A stretch of 64,000 nt of DNA from NCBI GenBank assembly GCA_036557665.1, contig DATBHG010000002.1, positions 1 to 64,000 on the forward strand. The letters are read 5' to 3'. This document shows, one piece after another, positions 13,687 through 21,969 of the stretch. The position numbers and the translations under genes are program-made. The notes below the pieces were generated by a model, which worked only from the letters and a program-made list of their open reading frames with translations, made no database searches and was not told the DNA's origin. This stretch comes from VAZQ01 sp036557665. Lineage in GTDB: Bacteria; Pseudomonadota; Alphaproteobacteria; Rhizobiales; Xanthobacteraceae. Position 1 is the stretch's first letter; the number at the start of each line of letters is the position of its first letter.

Positions 13687-15780
13687 GCGCCCGAGAACGT
13701 TCCAAAACCCCTCCCGGCCGGAGCAGAAGTCACCATCGTTCGGCCGATCACGATCGCCATCGTGGCGCTGGGCGGGGAGGGTGGCGGCGTGCTGGCGGAC
13801 TGGATCGTTGATCTCGCGCAGCATGGCGGCTATCTCGCCCAGGCGACCTCGGTGCCCGGCGTGGCGCAACGCACGGGCGCAACGGTCTATTACCTCGAGC
13901 TCTTCCCGAAGGCGGCGGCGCAGGCGGCAGGACGCGAGCCGGTGCTCGGTCTGCTGCCCATGCCGGGCGATGTCGATGTGGTGCTCGCCTCGGAGCTGAT
14001 GGAAGCCGCCCGCGCCGTGGAGCGCGGTTTCGTCACGCCGGACAGGACGCTGCTCGTCGCCTCGACGCACCGCGTGTTCGCCATGACGGAAAAGATCGCC
14101 CTGGCCGATGGGCGCGCGGATGCAGCGGCGCTGCTCTCCGCCTGCCGCAGCGCTGCGCGCGAGCTCGTCGCCTTCGACATGGCGGCGCTCGCCGATGCCA
14201 CCGGCAGCGTTGTCAGCGCCGTCCTGCTCGGGGCGTTGGCGGGAAGCGGCGCTTTGCCGATCCAGCGCACCGGCTTTGAGGCCGCGATCCGACGCGGCGG
14301 GGTCGGCGTCAACAGCAGCCTCGCAGCATTCGCCGCCGCGTTCGAGGCCGCCCGGAGCGGTGAGCCAGCCGGTCCGGCAGCGCCGGCCGGCAATGCTGCG
14401 GTTGATGAGAAGCCCGCCGCCTCGCGCGACGCGGCCCTGCGCGATTACAGCGGACAAGCGCGCGCCACTGTCGCCGCCGCCCTCGAGCGCGTGACCGATT
14501 ATCAGGACGCGGATTACGGCAGCGATTTCCTCGCGCGATTGTCGCGCTTCAAGGAGATCGATCAGCAGCAAGGCGATGGCTCGGGTCGACTGGTTGCCGA
14601 GGTGGCGCGCCAGCTGGCGCTGGCCATGAGCTACGAGGACATCGTGCGTGTGGCCGAGCTGAAGATCCGTGCGAGCCGGTTCGCCCGGGTGCGCAAGGAG
14701 GCGCAGCTCGCGCCCGGCCAGATCCTGGAGATTGCCGAGTTCTTTCATCCGCGCCTGCAGGAGATCGCCGACACCCTGCCCGCCGCCGCGGGGAGCTGGC
14801 TCCTGCGCACGAGCTGGGCGCAGGCGCTCATCGAGCCCCTGCTGCGCAAGGGCAAGATCGTCAAGACGACGTCCGTGCGCGGCTTCCTGTTGCTCTACGC
14901 GTTGGCCAGGCTCAAGCCGCTGCGGCGGAGCTCGCTGCGCTTTGCGCGCGAGCAGCAAAGCATCGCGCAGTGGCTCGACTGCGTTGCCACCACCGCGCTC
15001 ACCGGTCATGCGCTCGCGCTCGAGCTTGCGCGCATGCGCGGCCTCGTCAAGGGCTATGGCGAGACGCTTGAACGCGGCCGCGCTAAATTCGATAAGCTCA
15101 TGGTCCTGCTTCCCCGCCTGCGCGGGCGAGCCGATGCCGCGGCGGCGCTTGCCCGGCTTATCAAGGCCGCGCTTGCCGACGAGGAAGGCCGCGCGCTGGA
15201 CAAGGCGATTGCCGAGCTCAACACGGAGAGAAACGCCATGCCCTACGACCTCGATCAGTTCGTCGCCGATTGCCGCTCCATCCTCAAGCGCGACCCCGGA
15301 CCCGCCGGGCGCGAGGAGGTGCGCACGCGGCTCGAGCGCCTGCTGACCAACAAGGAGTTCGTCGAGGAGCATTGCGGAGATCAGGTGCCGCGCGGGCTCA
15401 AGGTTCTATACGAGGACCCGGAGCTGGGCTTTCAGGTGCTTGCCCACATCAACGACAAGGCGCGCGTGTCGCCGCCGCACGACCACGGGGCGTCGTGGGC
15501 GATCTATGGGCAGGCGACCCACTACACCGAGATGACGGAATGGGAGCGCAAGGACGACGGCCGCGATCCGGGCAAGGCCAAGCTCGATCCGGTCAAGAAA
15601 TACCGGTTGCTGCCGGGGCACGCCGGCATTTATCAGGACGGCAAGATTCACTCGATCGACTATCCCGACCATGCCCGCTTCGTGCGGGTCACCGGCACCA
15701 ATCTGGACAGGATTGCGCGCGTGAGCTTCGACCTTGCTACCGGCAAGGTCAACCGGATGGCACCGCAGCAGGCAACGTAG
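13672..15780 (+). CDS. IOR beta-type subunit fused to cupin thiol-dioxygenase-like domain
   Basis: A 702-aa in-frame fusion. Residues about 18-200 are the gamma/beta-type domain of indolepyruvate oxidoreductase (TIAIVALGGEGGGVLADWIV, GVAQRTGATVYYLEL), and residues up to about 520 form the helical C-terminal region of beta-family proteins. From Met523 a separate 180-aa cupin follows, of cysteine-dioxygenase-like type, with candidate metal ligands His603, His605 (SPPHDHGAS) and His660 (GKIHSID). The internal ATG at 15238 has its own GGAGAG ribosome-binding site, so the cupin may also be made alone. The only start compatible with the first beta strand is the ATG at 13672 inside the palindromic repeat. 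The next gene encodes rhodanese domains, which fits sulfur chemistry for the cupin (inference). Confidence 0.82.
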   Translation: MPRPYAPENVPKPLPAGAEVTIVRPITIAIVALGGEGGGVLADWIVDLAQHGGYLAQATSVPGVAQRTGATVYYLELFPKAAAQAAGREPVLGLLPMPGDVDVVLASELMEAARAVERGFVTPDRTLLVASTHRVFAMTEKIALADGRADAAALLSACRSAARELVAFDMAALADATGSVVSAVLLGALAGSGALPIQRTGFEAAIRRGGVGVNSSLAAFAAAFEAARSGEPAGPAAPAGNAAVDEKPAASRDAALRDYSGQARATVAAALERVTDYQDADYGSDFLARLSRFKEIDQQQGDGSGRLVAEVARQLALAMSYEDIVRVAELKIRASRFARVRKEAQLAPGQILEIAEFFHPRLQEIADTLPAAAGSWLLRTSWAQALIEPLLRKGKIVKTTSVRGFLLLYALARLKPLRRSSLRFAREQQSIAQWLDCVATTALTGHALALELARMRGLVKGYGETLERGRAKFDKLMVLLPRLRGRADAAAALARLIKAALADEEGRALDKAIAELNTERNAMPYDLDQFVADCRSILKRDPGPAGREEVRTRLERLLTNKEFVEEHCGDQVPRGLKVLYEDPELGFQVLAHINDKARVSPPHDHGASWAIYGQATHYTEMTEWERKDDGRDPGKAKLDPVKKYRLLPGHAGIYQDGKIHSIDYPDHARFVRVTGTNLDRIARVSFDLATGKVNRMAPQQAT

Positions 15781-15844
15781 CAGGCAATTGTGCCGCAGGA
15801 CTCCGCAGACCTCGCTTCGCGCTCGGGTCCGCGTGACAGAACGA

Positions 15845-17443
15845 ATGCACATGAAGCATGACCTGCGGCCCCTCGCCCCGCACGAAGTCCGCGCCATGCT
15901 CGCCGACGGCGGCGAGCTCGCGCTCATCGACCTGCGCGAGGAGCTGATCTTCTCGCGCGGGCATCTCCTGCATGCGCGCTCAATTCCGTTGAGTCGGCTG
16001 GAGCTCAACTTTGCCCGCCTCGTCCCCCGGCTCGACACTCGCATTGTGCTCTGCGACGAGGCGGACGGGCTCGCCGAGCGCGCCGCTGCTGTCCTCGCGT
16101 CTGCCGGCTACGAAGACCTGTTTGCGCTTGCGGGCGGCGCAGCAGCCTGGGCCGGCACGGGGCTGGAGCTGTTCTCGGGCGTGAACGTGCCGAGCAAGGC
16201 CTTCGGCGAGCTCGTCGAGCATGCCTGTGCGACCCCGAGCATCTCCGCCGATGAGCTCCATCAGATGATGCGCGCGGGCCGCGATCTCGTGGTGCTCGAC
16301 AGCCGTCCCTTCGACGAGTACCGGCGCATCTCGATTCCGACCGGCGTCAACGTGCCCGGCGCCGAGCTGGTGCTGCGCGTGCGCGACGCCGCGCCGTCGC
16401 CGGATACGCTTGTCGTCGTCAATTGCGCCGGGCGCACCCGCAGCATCATCGGCGCGCAGTCGCTGCGCAATGCCGGGGTGCCGAACCGGGTGGTCGCGCT
16501 GCGCAACGGCACCATGGGGTGGTCGCTGGCCGGGCATCAATGCGACAGCGGCCAAAATCGGCGTGTGCCGCATGTCTCCGCCGCAGCGCTGAGCTGGGCC
16601 AGGTCGGCGAGCGACGCGCTCGCACGACGCTTTGCCGTTCCCCGCATCGACCGGGAGAAGCTGGACACGTTGCGCCGGGATCGCACGCGCACGCTCTACC
16701 TCTTCGACGTGAGGAATCCGGAGGAATACGAGGCCGGCCACTTTCCCGGAGCGCTCTCGGCGCCGGGAGGACAACTGGTGCAGGCCACGGACCAATATGT
16801 CGGTACGCTCGGGGCCCGCGTCGTGCTCAGCGATGACCTGGAAGTGCGCGCGCTGATGACGGCGTCATGGCTCCGCCAGATGGGATGGAAGGACGTATTC
16901 GTGCTGGCCGAGGCAGGAAACGAGACCGGACAGCCGGCGGCGCACATCCTGGGCCCTGCGCTGCCGCGGGAGCTGTCCCTCGATTGTGCCGAGCTTGCTG
17001 AGCTGATCGCGCGAAATGCGGCAACCGTCGTCGATCTTTCGCTCAGCCGCGAATATCGCAAGGCGCATATTCCCGGTGCATGGTTCGCGATCCGCTCCCG
17101 GCTCCCCGCGGCGCTGAAAAAGATACCCCTGCAAGGCACATTGGCGCTCACGTCCGAGGACGGCGCGCTGGCATCGCTCGCGGTTCGCGAGGCGGCATCG
17201 CCGGCGAATGCGCCCGCCCGGTATCTCTCGGGCGGTAATGCAGCCTGGCGGGCGGCGGGCCGTCCGTTGATTGCGGACGAGACGCGCATGGCCGACGAGC
17301 CGGTGGATATGTGGCTCAAGCCCTATGAAAGGGGAACGGATACCCAGAACGCCATGCGCGAATATCTCGCGTGGGAGGTAGACCTGCTCTCGCGCATCGA
17401 GCGCGACGGCTCGGCGGGTTTCACCTTGGGCTCCGGTGCATAA
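15845..17443 (+). CDS. four-domain rhodanese-like protein
   Basis: Cytoplasmic protein of about 532 aa with four consecutive rhodanese homology domains (roughly 5-105, 125-225, 265-370 and 385-490). Domain 1 has IVLCDEADG with Cys70; domain 2 has the best active-site loop, VVVNCAGRTRS with Cys194; domains 3 and 4 (VVLSDDLEVRA and ALTSEDGALAS) lack the Cys and are probably structural. ATGs at 15845 and 15851 are both possible starts. It follows the fused cupin gene by 64 bp on the same strand, suggesting co-transcription and a joint role in persulfide or thiosulfate sulfur transfer (inference). Family assignment is firm; the substrate is unknown. Confidence 0.87.
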   Translation: MHMKHDLRPLAPHEVRAMLADGGELALIDLREELIFSRGHLLHARSIPLSRLELNFARLVPRLDTRIVLCDEADGLAERAAAVLASAGYEDLFALAGGAAAWAGTGLELFSGVNVPSKAFGELVEHACATPSISADELHQMMRAGRDLVVLDSRPFDEYRRISIPTGVNVPGAELVLRVRDAAPSPDTLVVVNCAGRTRSIIGAQSLRNAGVPNRVVALRNGTMGWSLAGHQCDSGQNRRVPHVSAAALSWARSASDALARRFAVPRIDREKLDTLRRDRTRTLYLFDVRNPEEYEAGHFPGALSAPGGQLVQATDQYVGTLGARVVLSDDLEVRALMTASWLRQMGWKDVFVLAEAGNETGQPAAHILGPALPRELSLDCAELAELIARNAATVVDLSLSREYRKAHIPGAWFAIRSRLPAALKKIPLQGTLALTSEDGALASLAVREAASPANAPARYLSGGNAAWRAAGRPLIADETRMADEPVDMWLKPYERGTDTQNAMREYLAWEVDLLSRIERDGSAGFTLGSGA

Positions 17444-17528
17444 GGCGGAACGCCCCGGCGCGCCGGAGTGATTGCGAAAAACCGGCGCGCTAAACTCAGC
17501 TGGAAAATCACGCGGCGTCAGCGTGAAA

Positions 17529-17726
17529 TCAGGCTGCGCGATTGCGCAGGAGAGCTGCGCGCCGTCTGATCTCCCCGGGCGAGTCATAGGGGCCGGGCAC
17601 ATACAGGGGACCGCGCTCGGTGCCGAACCGGAACGAGACATCGCAGTCCTCTGCGTTGACATCACCGAACAAGGCCTCCACAGCGGGAAGGTCCGGAGTT
17701 GTGCGAAGCCGAGTGATTTTGACCAC
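17529..17726 (-). CDS. small hypothetical protein, 65 aa
   Basis: Short minus-strand frame from a GTG start, encoding MVKITRLRTTPDLPAVEALF and then DVSFRFGTERGPLYVPGPYD with an Arg-rich end. The composition is protein-like with mixed secondary structure, and no same-strand alternative covers this gap. No family recognised. No strong ribosome-binding site is visible, and expression is uncertain. Confidence 0.4.
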   Translation of the reverse strand: MVKITRLRTTPDLPAVEALFGDVNAEDCDVSFRFGTERGPLYVPGPYDSPGEIRRRAALLRNRAA

Positions 17727-17851
17727 GCTTCAGTGTGCGCTCGACAGCAAGTGAGCCGCAATGATGCAACGCCTTCAATCAAAAAATGCAATGGAACACA
17801 GACGGAGCGAATAGGGTTGAATGCATTGAGCTGATGCAATGGAGGTTGGCC

Positions 17852-18160
17852 ATGGCTGACCCTGGTGACAGAATCGACGTTCCGAGGAGCGCGCCGCAGC
17901 TCGGGGCGACGCCGGCCCAGGCACGTTGGAGCTGGGCGATCGCGGCAGCGATCGTGGTAGCGTTCGGTCTCGCGTTTTACGCTTTCTCTGCCCATCAGAG
18001 GGGAGAGAAAGTCGCCAACCACCGGGCGGTCATGGCGGCCCCGGCGACGGCCGCGGGGACACGACCACCCGCGCCGCAGACCACGACCGGGCAGGCTGCT
18101 CCCTCCACCGACCCTTCGACCAGCGGTCGGGGCGGCGGCTCTCCCCCGCAGCCGCGCTGA
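17852..18160 (+). CDS. small single-pass membrane protein
   Basis: 102-aa protein with one hydrophobic segment (about residues 25-46, WSWAIAAAIVVAFGLAFYAF) followed by a long Ala/Pro/Thr/Ser-rich tail, a typical anchored periplasmic or linker-like tail. The start ATG at 17852 has a GGAGG ribosome-binding site seven bases upstream, which rules out the ATG at 17786. No family recognised and no operon partner evident. Confidence 0.6.
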   Translation: MADPGDRIDVPRSAPQLGATPAQARWSWAIAAAIVVAFGLAFYAFSAHQRGEKVANHRAVMAAPATAAGTRPPAPQTTTGQAAPSTDPSTSGRGGGSPPQPR

Positions 18161-18192
18161 AAGGTCCGCAGCGCCGCGGCAGCGATTTCCGA

Positions 18193-18510
18193 TTATGAAC
18201 CCTCGTGCGTCGTCCGCCCGTGATGATCGTGCAGGAACTTGGCCAGCTGCTCGCGCAGCATCTCATCGCGTTCGCTCCGATGGCCCAGGAGCACGGCGCG
18301 CTCGAACAGTTGCTCCTGCACGACCTTTGGGAGGTCGCCCCAGAGCGCGAGCGCGGCATCGCCCAAAACCCGGCTAAATCGCTCGGTCTGCACCTGTTCC
18401 GATATCGCCGGCGCGCTCGCTTTGGTGGCGAAGTCGGCGGCTCCGTCGCGACCGGTCATGGCCGAGGCGTTGCCCGGCGCCGCTCGCGCCGGTTCTCTCG
18501 ATTTGCTCAT
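18193..18510 (-). CDS. conserved hypothetical protein, 105 aa
   Basis: Small, mostly helical soluble protein. The start ATG at 18510 (MSKSREPARAAPGN) is preferred over 18618 because a GAGAG sequence precedes it and the extra N-terminus looks unconserved. The conserved-looking part is FSRVLGDAALALWGDLPKVV, then QEQLFERAVLLGHRSERDEM and REQLAKFLHDHHGRT. I believe similar short proteins occur in other rhizobial genomes, but no function is known. It lies at the 3' end of the anthranilate-type operon on the same strand, 114 bp after the RidA-like gene. Confidence 0.6.
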   Translation of the reverse strand: MSKSREPARAAPGNASAMTGRDGAADFATKASAPAISEQVQTERFSRVLGDAALALWGDLPKVVQEQLFERAVLLGHRSERDEMLREQLAKFLHDHHGRTTHEGS

Positions 18511-18624
18511 GCAGCTCTCTGCGTTTGCTCGTGACAGACCAACTTCGACGGCCGCTTTGCACCAAGCGCTACGCTGCCAAAAACGCTCCAGATCGCATTT
18601 CGTTCGACCGCGCGCCAAGATGGA

Positions 18625-19050
18625 TCAGAACGATCGCGGCAAAACTGCGGTCGCCTCGATCTCGAGCCGCGCCAGCGGCTCGACCAGACGGGTGATCTCG
18701 ACCACGGCCATCGCTGGAAAGTGCCGTCCCATGACCGCCCGGTACGCCGCTCCCAGCGCGGCAAGATCCGCAAGATATTCCTCCATGTCGCGGACGTACC
18801 AGGTAAGGCGTACGATGTGCCGGGGCGATGCGCCGGCTTCGGCCAGCACCGCGAGGATGTTGGCGAGCGCCTGCTGCATCTGCGGGATGAAGCCCTCGGC
18901 AAGGCGGCCGGTGTGATCGGCGCCGATCATGCCGCCGACGAATACCATCTCGCCACGTGCAAGAATTCCGTTGGCATAGCCCTTCGGCCGAGGCCATCCG
19001 GGCGGCTGCAATGTTTTGTGGGGAACGCTCCCGCTCTCCGGCATACTCAT
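18625..19050 (-). CDS. RidA family protein, canonical Arg missing
   Basis: 141-aa member of the RidA/YjgF/Rid superfamily (trimeric; archetype deaminates reactive enamines/imines). Recognised by GYANGILARGEMVFVGGMIG, QMQQALANILAVLAEAGASP, IVRLTWYVRDMEEYLADL and the C-terminal VEITRLVEPLARLEIEATAV. In canonical RidA the segment PARSCVEVARL supplies the catalytic Arg; here it reads PAMAVVEITRL, so that Arg is Met and the protein probably belongs to a non-deaminase Rid subgroup. It is the distal gene of the SDR - MarR - acyl-CoA dehydrogenase - ligase operon, 52 bp after the ligase. Processing of an amino- or imino-containing ring intermediate is a reasonable inference. Confidence 0.87.
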   Translation of the reverse strand: MSMPESGSVPHKTLQPPGWPRPKGYANGILARGEMVFVGGMIGADHTGRLAEGFIPQMQQALANILAVLAEAGASPRHIVRLTWYVRDMEEYLADLAALGAAYRAVMGRHFPAMAVVEITRLVEPLARLEIEATAVLPRSF

Positions 19051-19102
19051 CTCGTATCACTGCGAGGATGACCGCCTCGTACCCAGTTGCGAGAGCGGCG
19101 CG

Positions 19103-20749
19103 TCATGATGCGAGCTTGCGGGAGGGAGCTTCGCCCGCAATCCGGCGAAGCTCGAAACGTTGCAGCTTGCCGGTCTGGGTGCGGGGCAGCGCGCTCACAT
19201 ACTCGATGGCGCGCGGATACTTGTAGGGCGCGATCGTCGCTTTCACATAGTCCTGCAGGGTCTTGGTCAGCGTCGCGTCGCCGCTGTATCCGGGCCGCAG
19301 GACCACATACGCCTTTACGATCTGCCCCCGCTCCTCGTGCGGCGCACCCACGACGCCGCACTCCGCGACCGCCGAGTGGGCGAGCAGCACGGCCTCCACC
19401 TCCGGGCCCGCAATGTTATAGCCGGCGGACACGATCATGTCGTCGGATCGCGCCTGGTACCAGAAGTACCCGTCGGTATCCATGACATAGGTATCGCCGG
19501 TGATGTTCCACCCGTCGCGCACATACTGCTGCTGGCGTTTGTCGGCGAGGTAGCGACATCCGGTTGGCCCGCGCACGGCGAGGCGTCCCAGCGTGCCGGG
19601 CGGGAGCTCTGCTCCGTTGTCGTCGATTACGCGGGCCTCGTACCCCTTCACCGGCTTGCCGGTTGCCCCGGGGCGGATCTCGTTTTCCGGCGAGCCGATG
19701 AAGATGTGCAGCATCTCGGTGGCGCCGATGCCGTCGAGGATCTTGATGCCCGTGGCAGCAAGCCAGGCATCGAATGTCGCCTTCGGCAAAGCTTCCCCTG
19801 CCGATACGCACTTGCGCAAACTCGAAATATCGTGCTCGCGGAGCCTGGGCAGCATTGCACGGTAGGCGGTCGGCGCGGTGAAAGAAACCGTCGCTGCAAA
19901 CTTATCGATACCGGCGAGGAGGTCCTCCGGCGCGGCCTTCTCCAGCAGAACGGTCGCGCCGCCGACGCGCAGGGGGAACAGCACAAGCCCGCCGAGCCCA
20001 AACGTAAACGCAATGGGCGGCGAGCCGATGAAGCGGTCGGAGGGCTGCGCGCACAGCACATGGCGCCCATAGCTGTCACAGGTCGCGAGCAGGTCGCGGT
20101 GGAAATGCATGGTCCCCTTGGGCTCTCCGGTAGTGCCCGAGGTGAACGCGATGAGGCAGACCTCGTCGCTCCTGGTGTCGCAGGCGCTGAAGGTCTCGTA
20201 TCCCGGCTTTGCCATGCGCGCTTCCAGCGCGTCGCCGCTGTCGCTTCCCCAGTAGACGATGCGCTCGAGCTCGGGCGCCAGGGCGCGCGCCTTCTCCATT
20301 TCGTCGGCCAGCCGAGCATCGCAGAGCGCGAGGCGGATCTTTGCCTTTTGCAGCGGGTAGGCGATCTCCTTCGCTCGCAGCAGCGGCATGGTCGCGACCA
20401 CGACCCCGCCGGCTTTGATGACCGCCAAATAGGCCGCGACCATCATTGGGCTGTTCGGGCCCCGCAGCAGCACGCGATTGCCAGGCACCACACCGAGTTC
20501 GCGCGTGAGCGCGTTGGCGATGCGGTTCACCTGCCTGGCGACCTGTGCATAGGTCAGCGTCTGGGCAGGGGAGATCAGACACGGCCGATCGCCATGCCCG
20601 CCTTCGACCCAGCGATCCAGGAGCTCGACCGCGCAATTCAGGCGCTCCGGGTACTGCAGCTCGGGCAGCACGAATACGAAGTCCGGCCACTGGGCGGAGG
20701 GAGGCAGGTTGTCGCGTGCAAAGGTATCGATGTGCGCCGAGGAAATCAT
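19103..20749 (-). CDS. aryl-CoA ligase, probable 2-aminobenzoate-CoA ligase
   Basis: ANL-superfamily adenylate-forming ligase (548 aa) of the benzoate-CoA ligase family. It would convert an aromatic acid, CoA and ATP to aryl-CoA, AMP and PPi. The P-loop-like motif LIAFTSGTTGEPKGTMHFH lies near residues 200-215; IKILDGIGATEMLHIFIGSP, TGDTYVMDTDGYFWYQARSDD and the C-terminal catalytic-lysine region QTGKLQRFELRR are all present. Its place beside the two-domain anthraniloyl-CoA-type monooxygenase points to 2-aminobenzoate as substrate; benzoate or salicylate cannot be excluded from sequence. It lies 20 bp after the acyl-CoA dehydrogenase gene in a tightly packed operon. Confidence 0.85.
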   Translation of the reverse strand: MISSAHIDTFARDNLPPSAQWPDFVFVLPELQYPERLNCAVELLDRWVEGGHGDRPCLISPAQTLTYAQVARQVNRIANALTRELGVVPGNRVLLRGPNSPMMVAAYLAVIKAGGVVVATMPLLRAKEIAYPLQKAKIRLALCDARLADEMEKARALAPELERIVYWGSDSGDALEARMAKPGYETFSACDTRSDEVCLIAFTSGTTGEPKGTMHFHRDLLATCDSYGRHVLCAQPSDRFIGSPPIAFTFGLGGLVLFPLRVGGATVLLEKAAPEDLLAGIDKFAATVSFTAPTAYRAMLPRLREHDISSLRKCVSAGEALPKATFDAWLAATGIKILDGIGATEMLHIFIGSPENEIRPGATGKPVKGYEARVIDDNGAELPPGTLGRLAVRGPTGCRYLADKRQQQYVRDGWNITGDTYVMDTDGYFWYQARSDDMIVSAGYNIAGPEVEAVLLAHSAVAECGVVGAPHEERGQIVKAYVVLRPGYSGDATLTKTLQDYVKATIAPYKYPRAIEYVSALPRTQTGKLQRFELRRIAGEAPSRKLAS

Positions 20750-20769
20750 GGCTCTCGATCCTCAATATA

Positions 20770-21969
20770 TCATTCGGCCAGCGCCGCTGGCTTCGCTTCG
20801 GTTTTGAGCAGATCGCGCGCGATCACGACCTTCTGCACTTCGGTTGCACCTTCATAGATACGCAAAGCGCGGATCTCGCGGTAGAGCCGCTCGACAACGG
20901 CGCCCTTCGTGACGCCGAGCCCGCCATGGATTTGCACCGCGCGGTCGATCACCCGCTGCGCGGCTTCGGTCGCAAACATTTTCGCCATGGCCGCCTCCCG
21001 GGTCACGCGCGCCGCTCCCTGGTCCTTGGTCCAGGCCGCGCGATAGACCAGCAGCGCCGACGCATCGACCTCGCTTGCACTCTCGGCGATGGCGGCCTGG
21101 GTCAGCTGCAGCTCTCCCAGCGGCGCCCCGAACAGCTTGCGCCTTGCGGCGCGGGAGACGCTCTCCTGCAGCGCCCGCCGGGCAAAGCCTAGCGCCGCAG
21201 CGCCCACGGTTGCACGAAAGATATCGAGCGTTGCCATGGCAACCTTGAAGCCCTCGCCCTCGAGCCCCAGCCGGTTCCCAAGCGGCACGCGCACCGCATT
21301 GAACCGCAGCGTGGCGAGGGGATGTGGCGCTATGACCTCGATGCGCTCGGCCACGTTCAACCCGGGTGAATCCGCGTCTACCACGAAGGCCGACAGGCCT
21401 TTCGCCCCCGGAGCTTGGCCGCTGCGAGCAAAAACAACGTAATGATCGGCGATGCCTCCGTTCGAGATCCACGTCTTGATCCCGCTGATGCGCGCGTGCG
21501 ACGCGCCGTCCGGGATCGCCGTCGCAGCAATCGCAGCCACATCGGAGCCTGCCTCGGGCTCGGATAGCGCAAATGCCGCAATGGCTCTGCCGTCGCGCAC
21601 CGCCGGCAGGTAGCGCTCCTTCAGAGCAGCCGAGCCGAAGAGTGAGATGGCGCCGGTGCCGAGCCCTTGCATCGCGAACGCGAAATCCGCCAGGCCGTCG
21701 CGGGCCGCGAGGACTTCCCGCGCCAGACAAAGCGTTCGCACGTCGAGACCGGAATGCAACCCGCCCTGCTCGGCGCCAACCACCGCCTTGAGGAATCCCG
21801 CCTCGCCCAGTGCCTTCACGCGCGCCCGGCAGGCCGCATCGACCTCGTCGCTGCGCTCGCCATGGGGCAAACCCGGCAGGGTGTCATCGGCCCAGCGCGC
21901 CAGCGCCGCGGCAAAGGCTCGATGGTGCTCGGCGAAGAACGGCCAACTGAGGCTTTCCTCGATGGTCAT
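20770..21969 (-). CDS. acyl-CoA dehydrogenase
   Basis: FAD-dependent acyl-CoA dehydrogenase (399 aa, normal length). Signature segments are AFALSEPEAGSDVAAI (flavin contact), IKTWISNGGIADHYVVFARS, and the C-terminal IHGGLGVTKGAVVERLYREI and RIYEGATEVQKVVIARDLL, with a Glu in the IYEGATE position. The start is the ATG at 21969, which overlaps the marR stop by four bases (ATGA); upstream in-frame codons encode unrelated sequence. In the CoA-dependent anthranilate pathway a dehydrogenase of this type acts on the dearomatised, beta-oxidation-like intermediates (inference from context). Confidence 0.88.
   Translation of the reverse strand: MTIEESLSWPFFAEHHRAFAAALARWADDTLPGLPHGERSDEVDAACRARVKALGEAGFLKAVVGAEQGGLHSGLDVRTLCLAREVLAARDGLADFAFAMQGLGTGAISLFGSAALKERYLPAVRDGRAIAAFALSEPEAGSDVAAIAATAIPDGASHARISGIKTWISNGGIADHYVVFARSGQAPGAKGLSAFVVDADSPGLNVAERIEVIAPHPLATLRFNAVRVPLGNRLGLEGEGFKVAMATLDIFRATVGAAALGFARRALQESVSRAARRKLFGAPLGELQLTQAAIAESASEVDASALLVYRAAWTKDQGAARVTREAAMAKMFATEAAQRVIDRAVQIHGGLGVTKGAVVERLYREIRALRIYEGATEVQKVVIARDLLKTEAKPAALAE

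Noticed and set aside
12676..15372. Long minus-strand frame (about 898 codons) opposite the oxidoreductase genes
   Set aside because: Low-complexity composition and no motif; it spans two well-supported genes on the plus strand and the palindrome between them.
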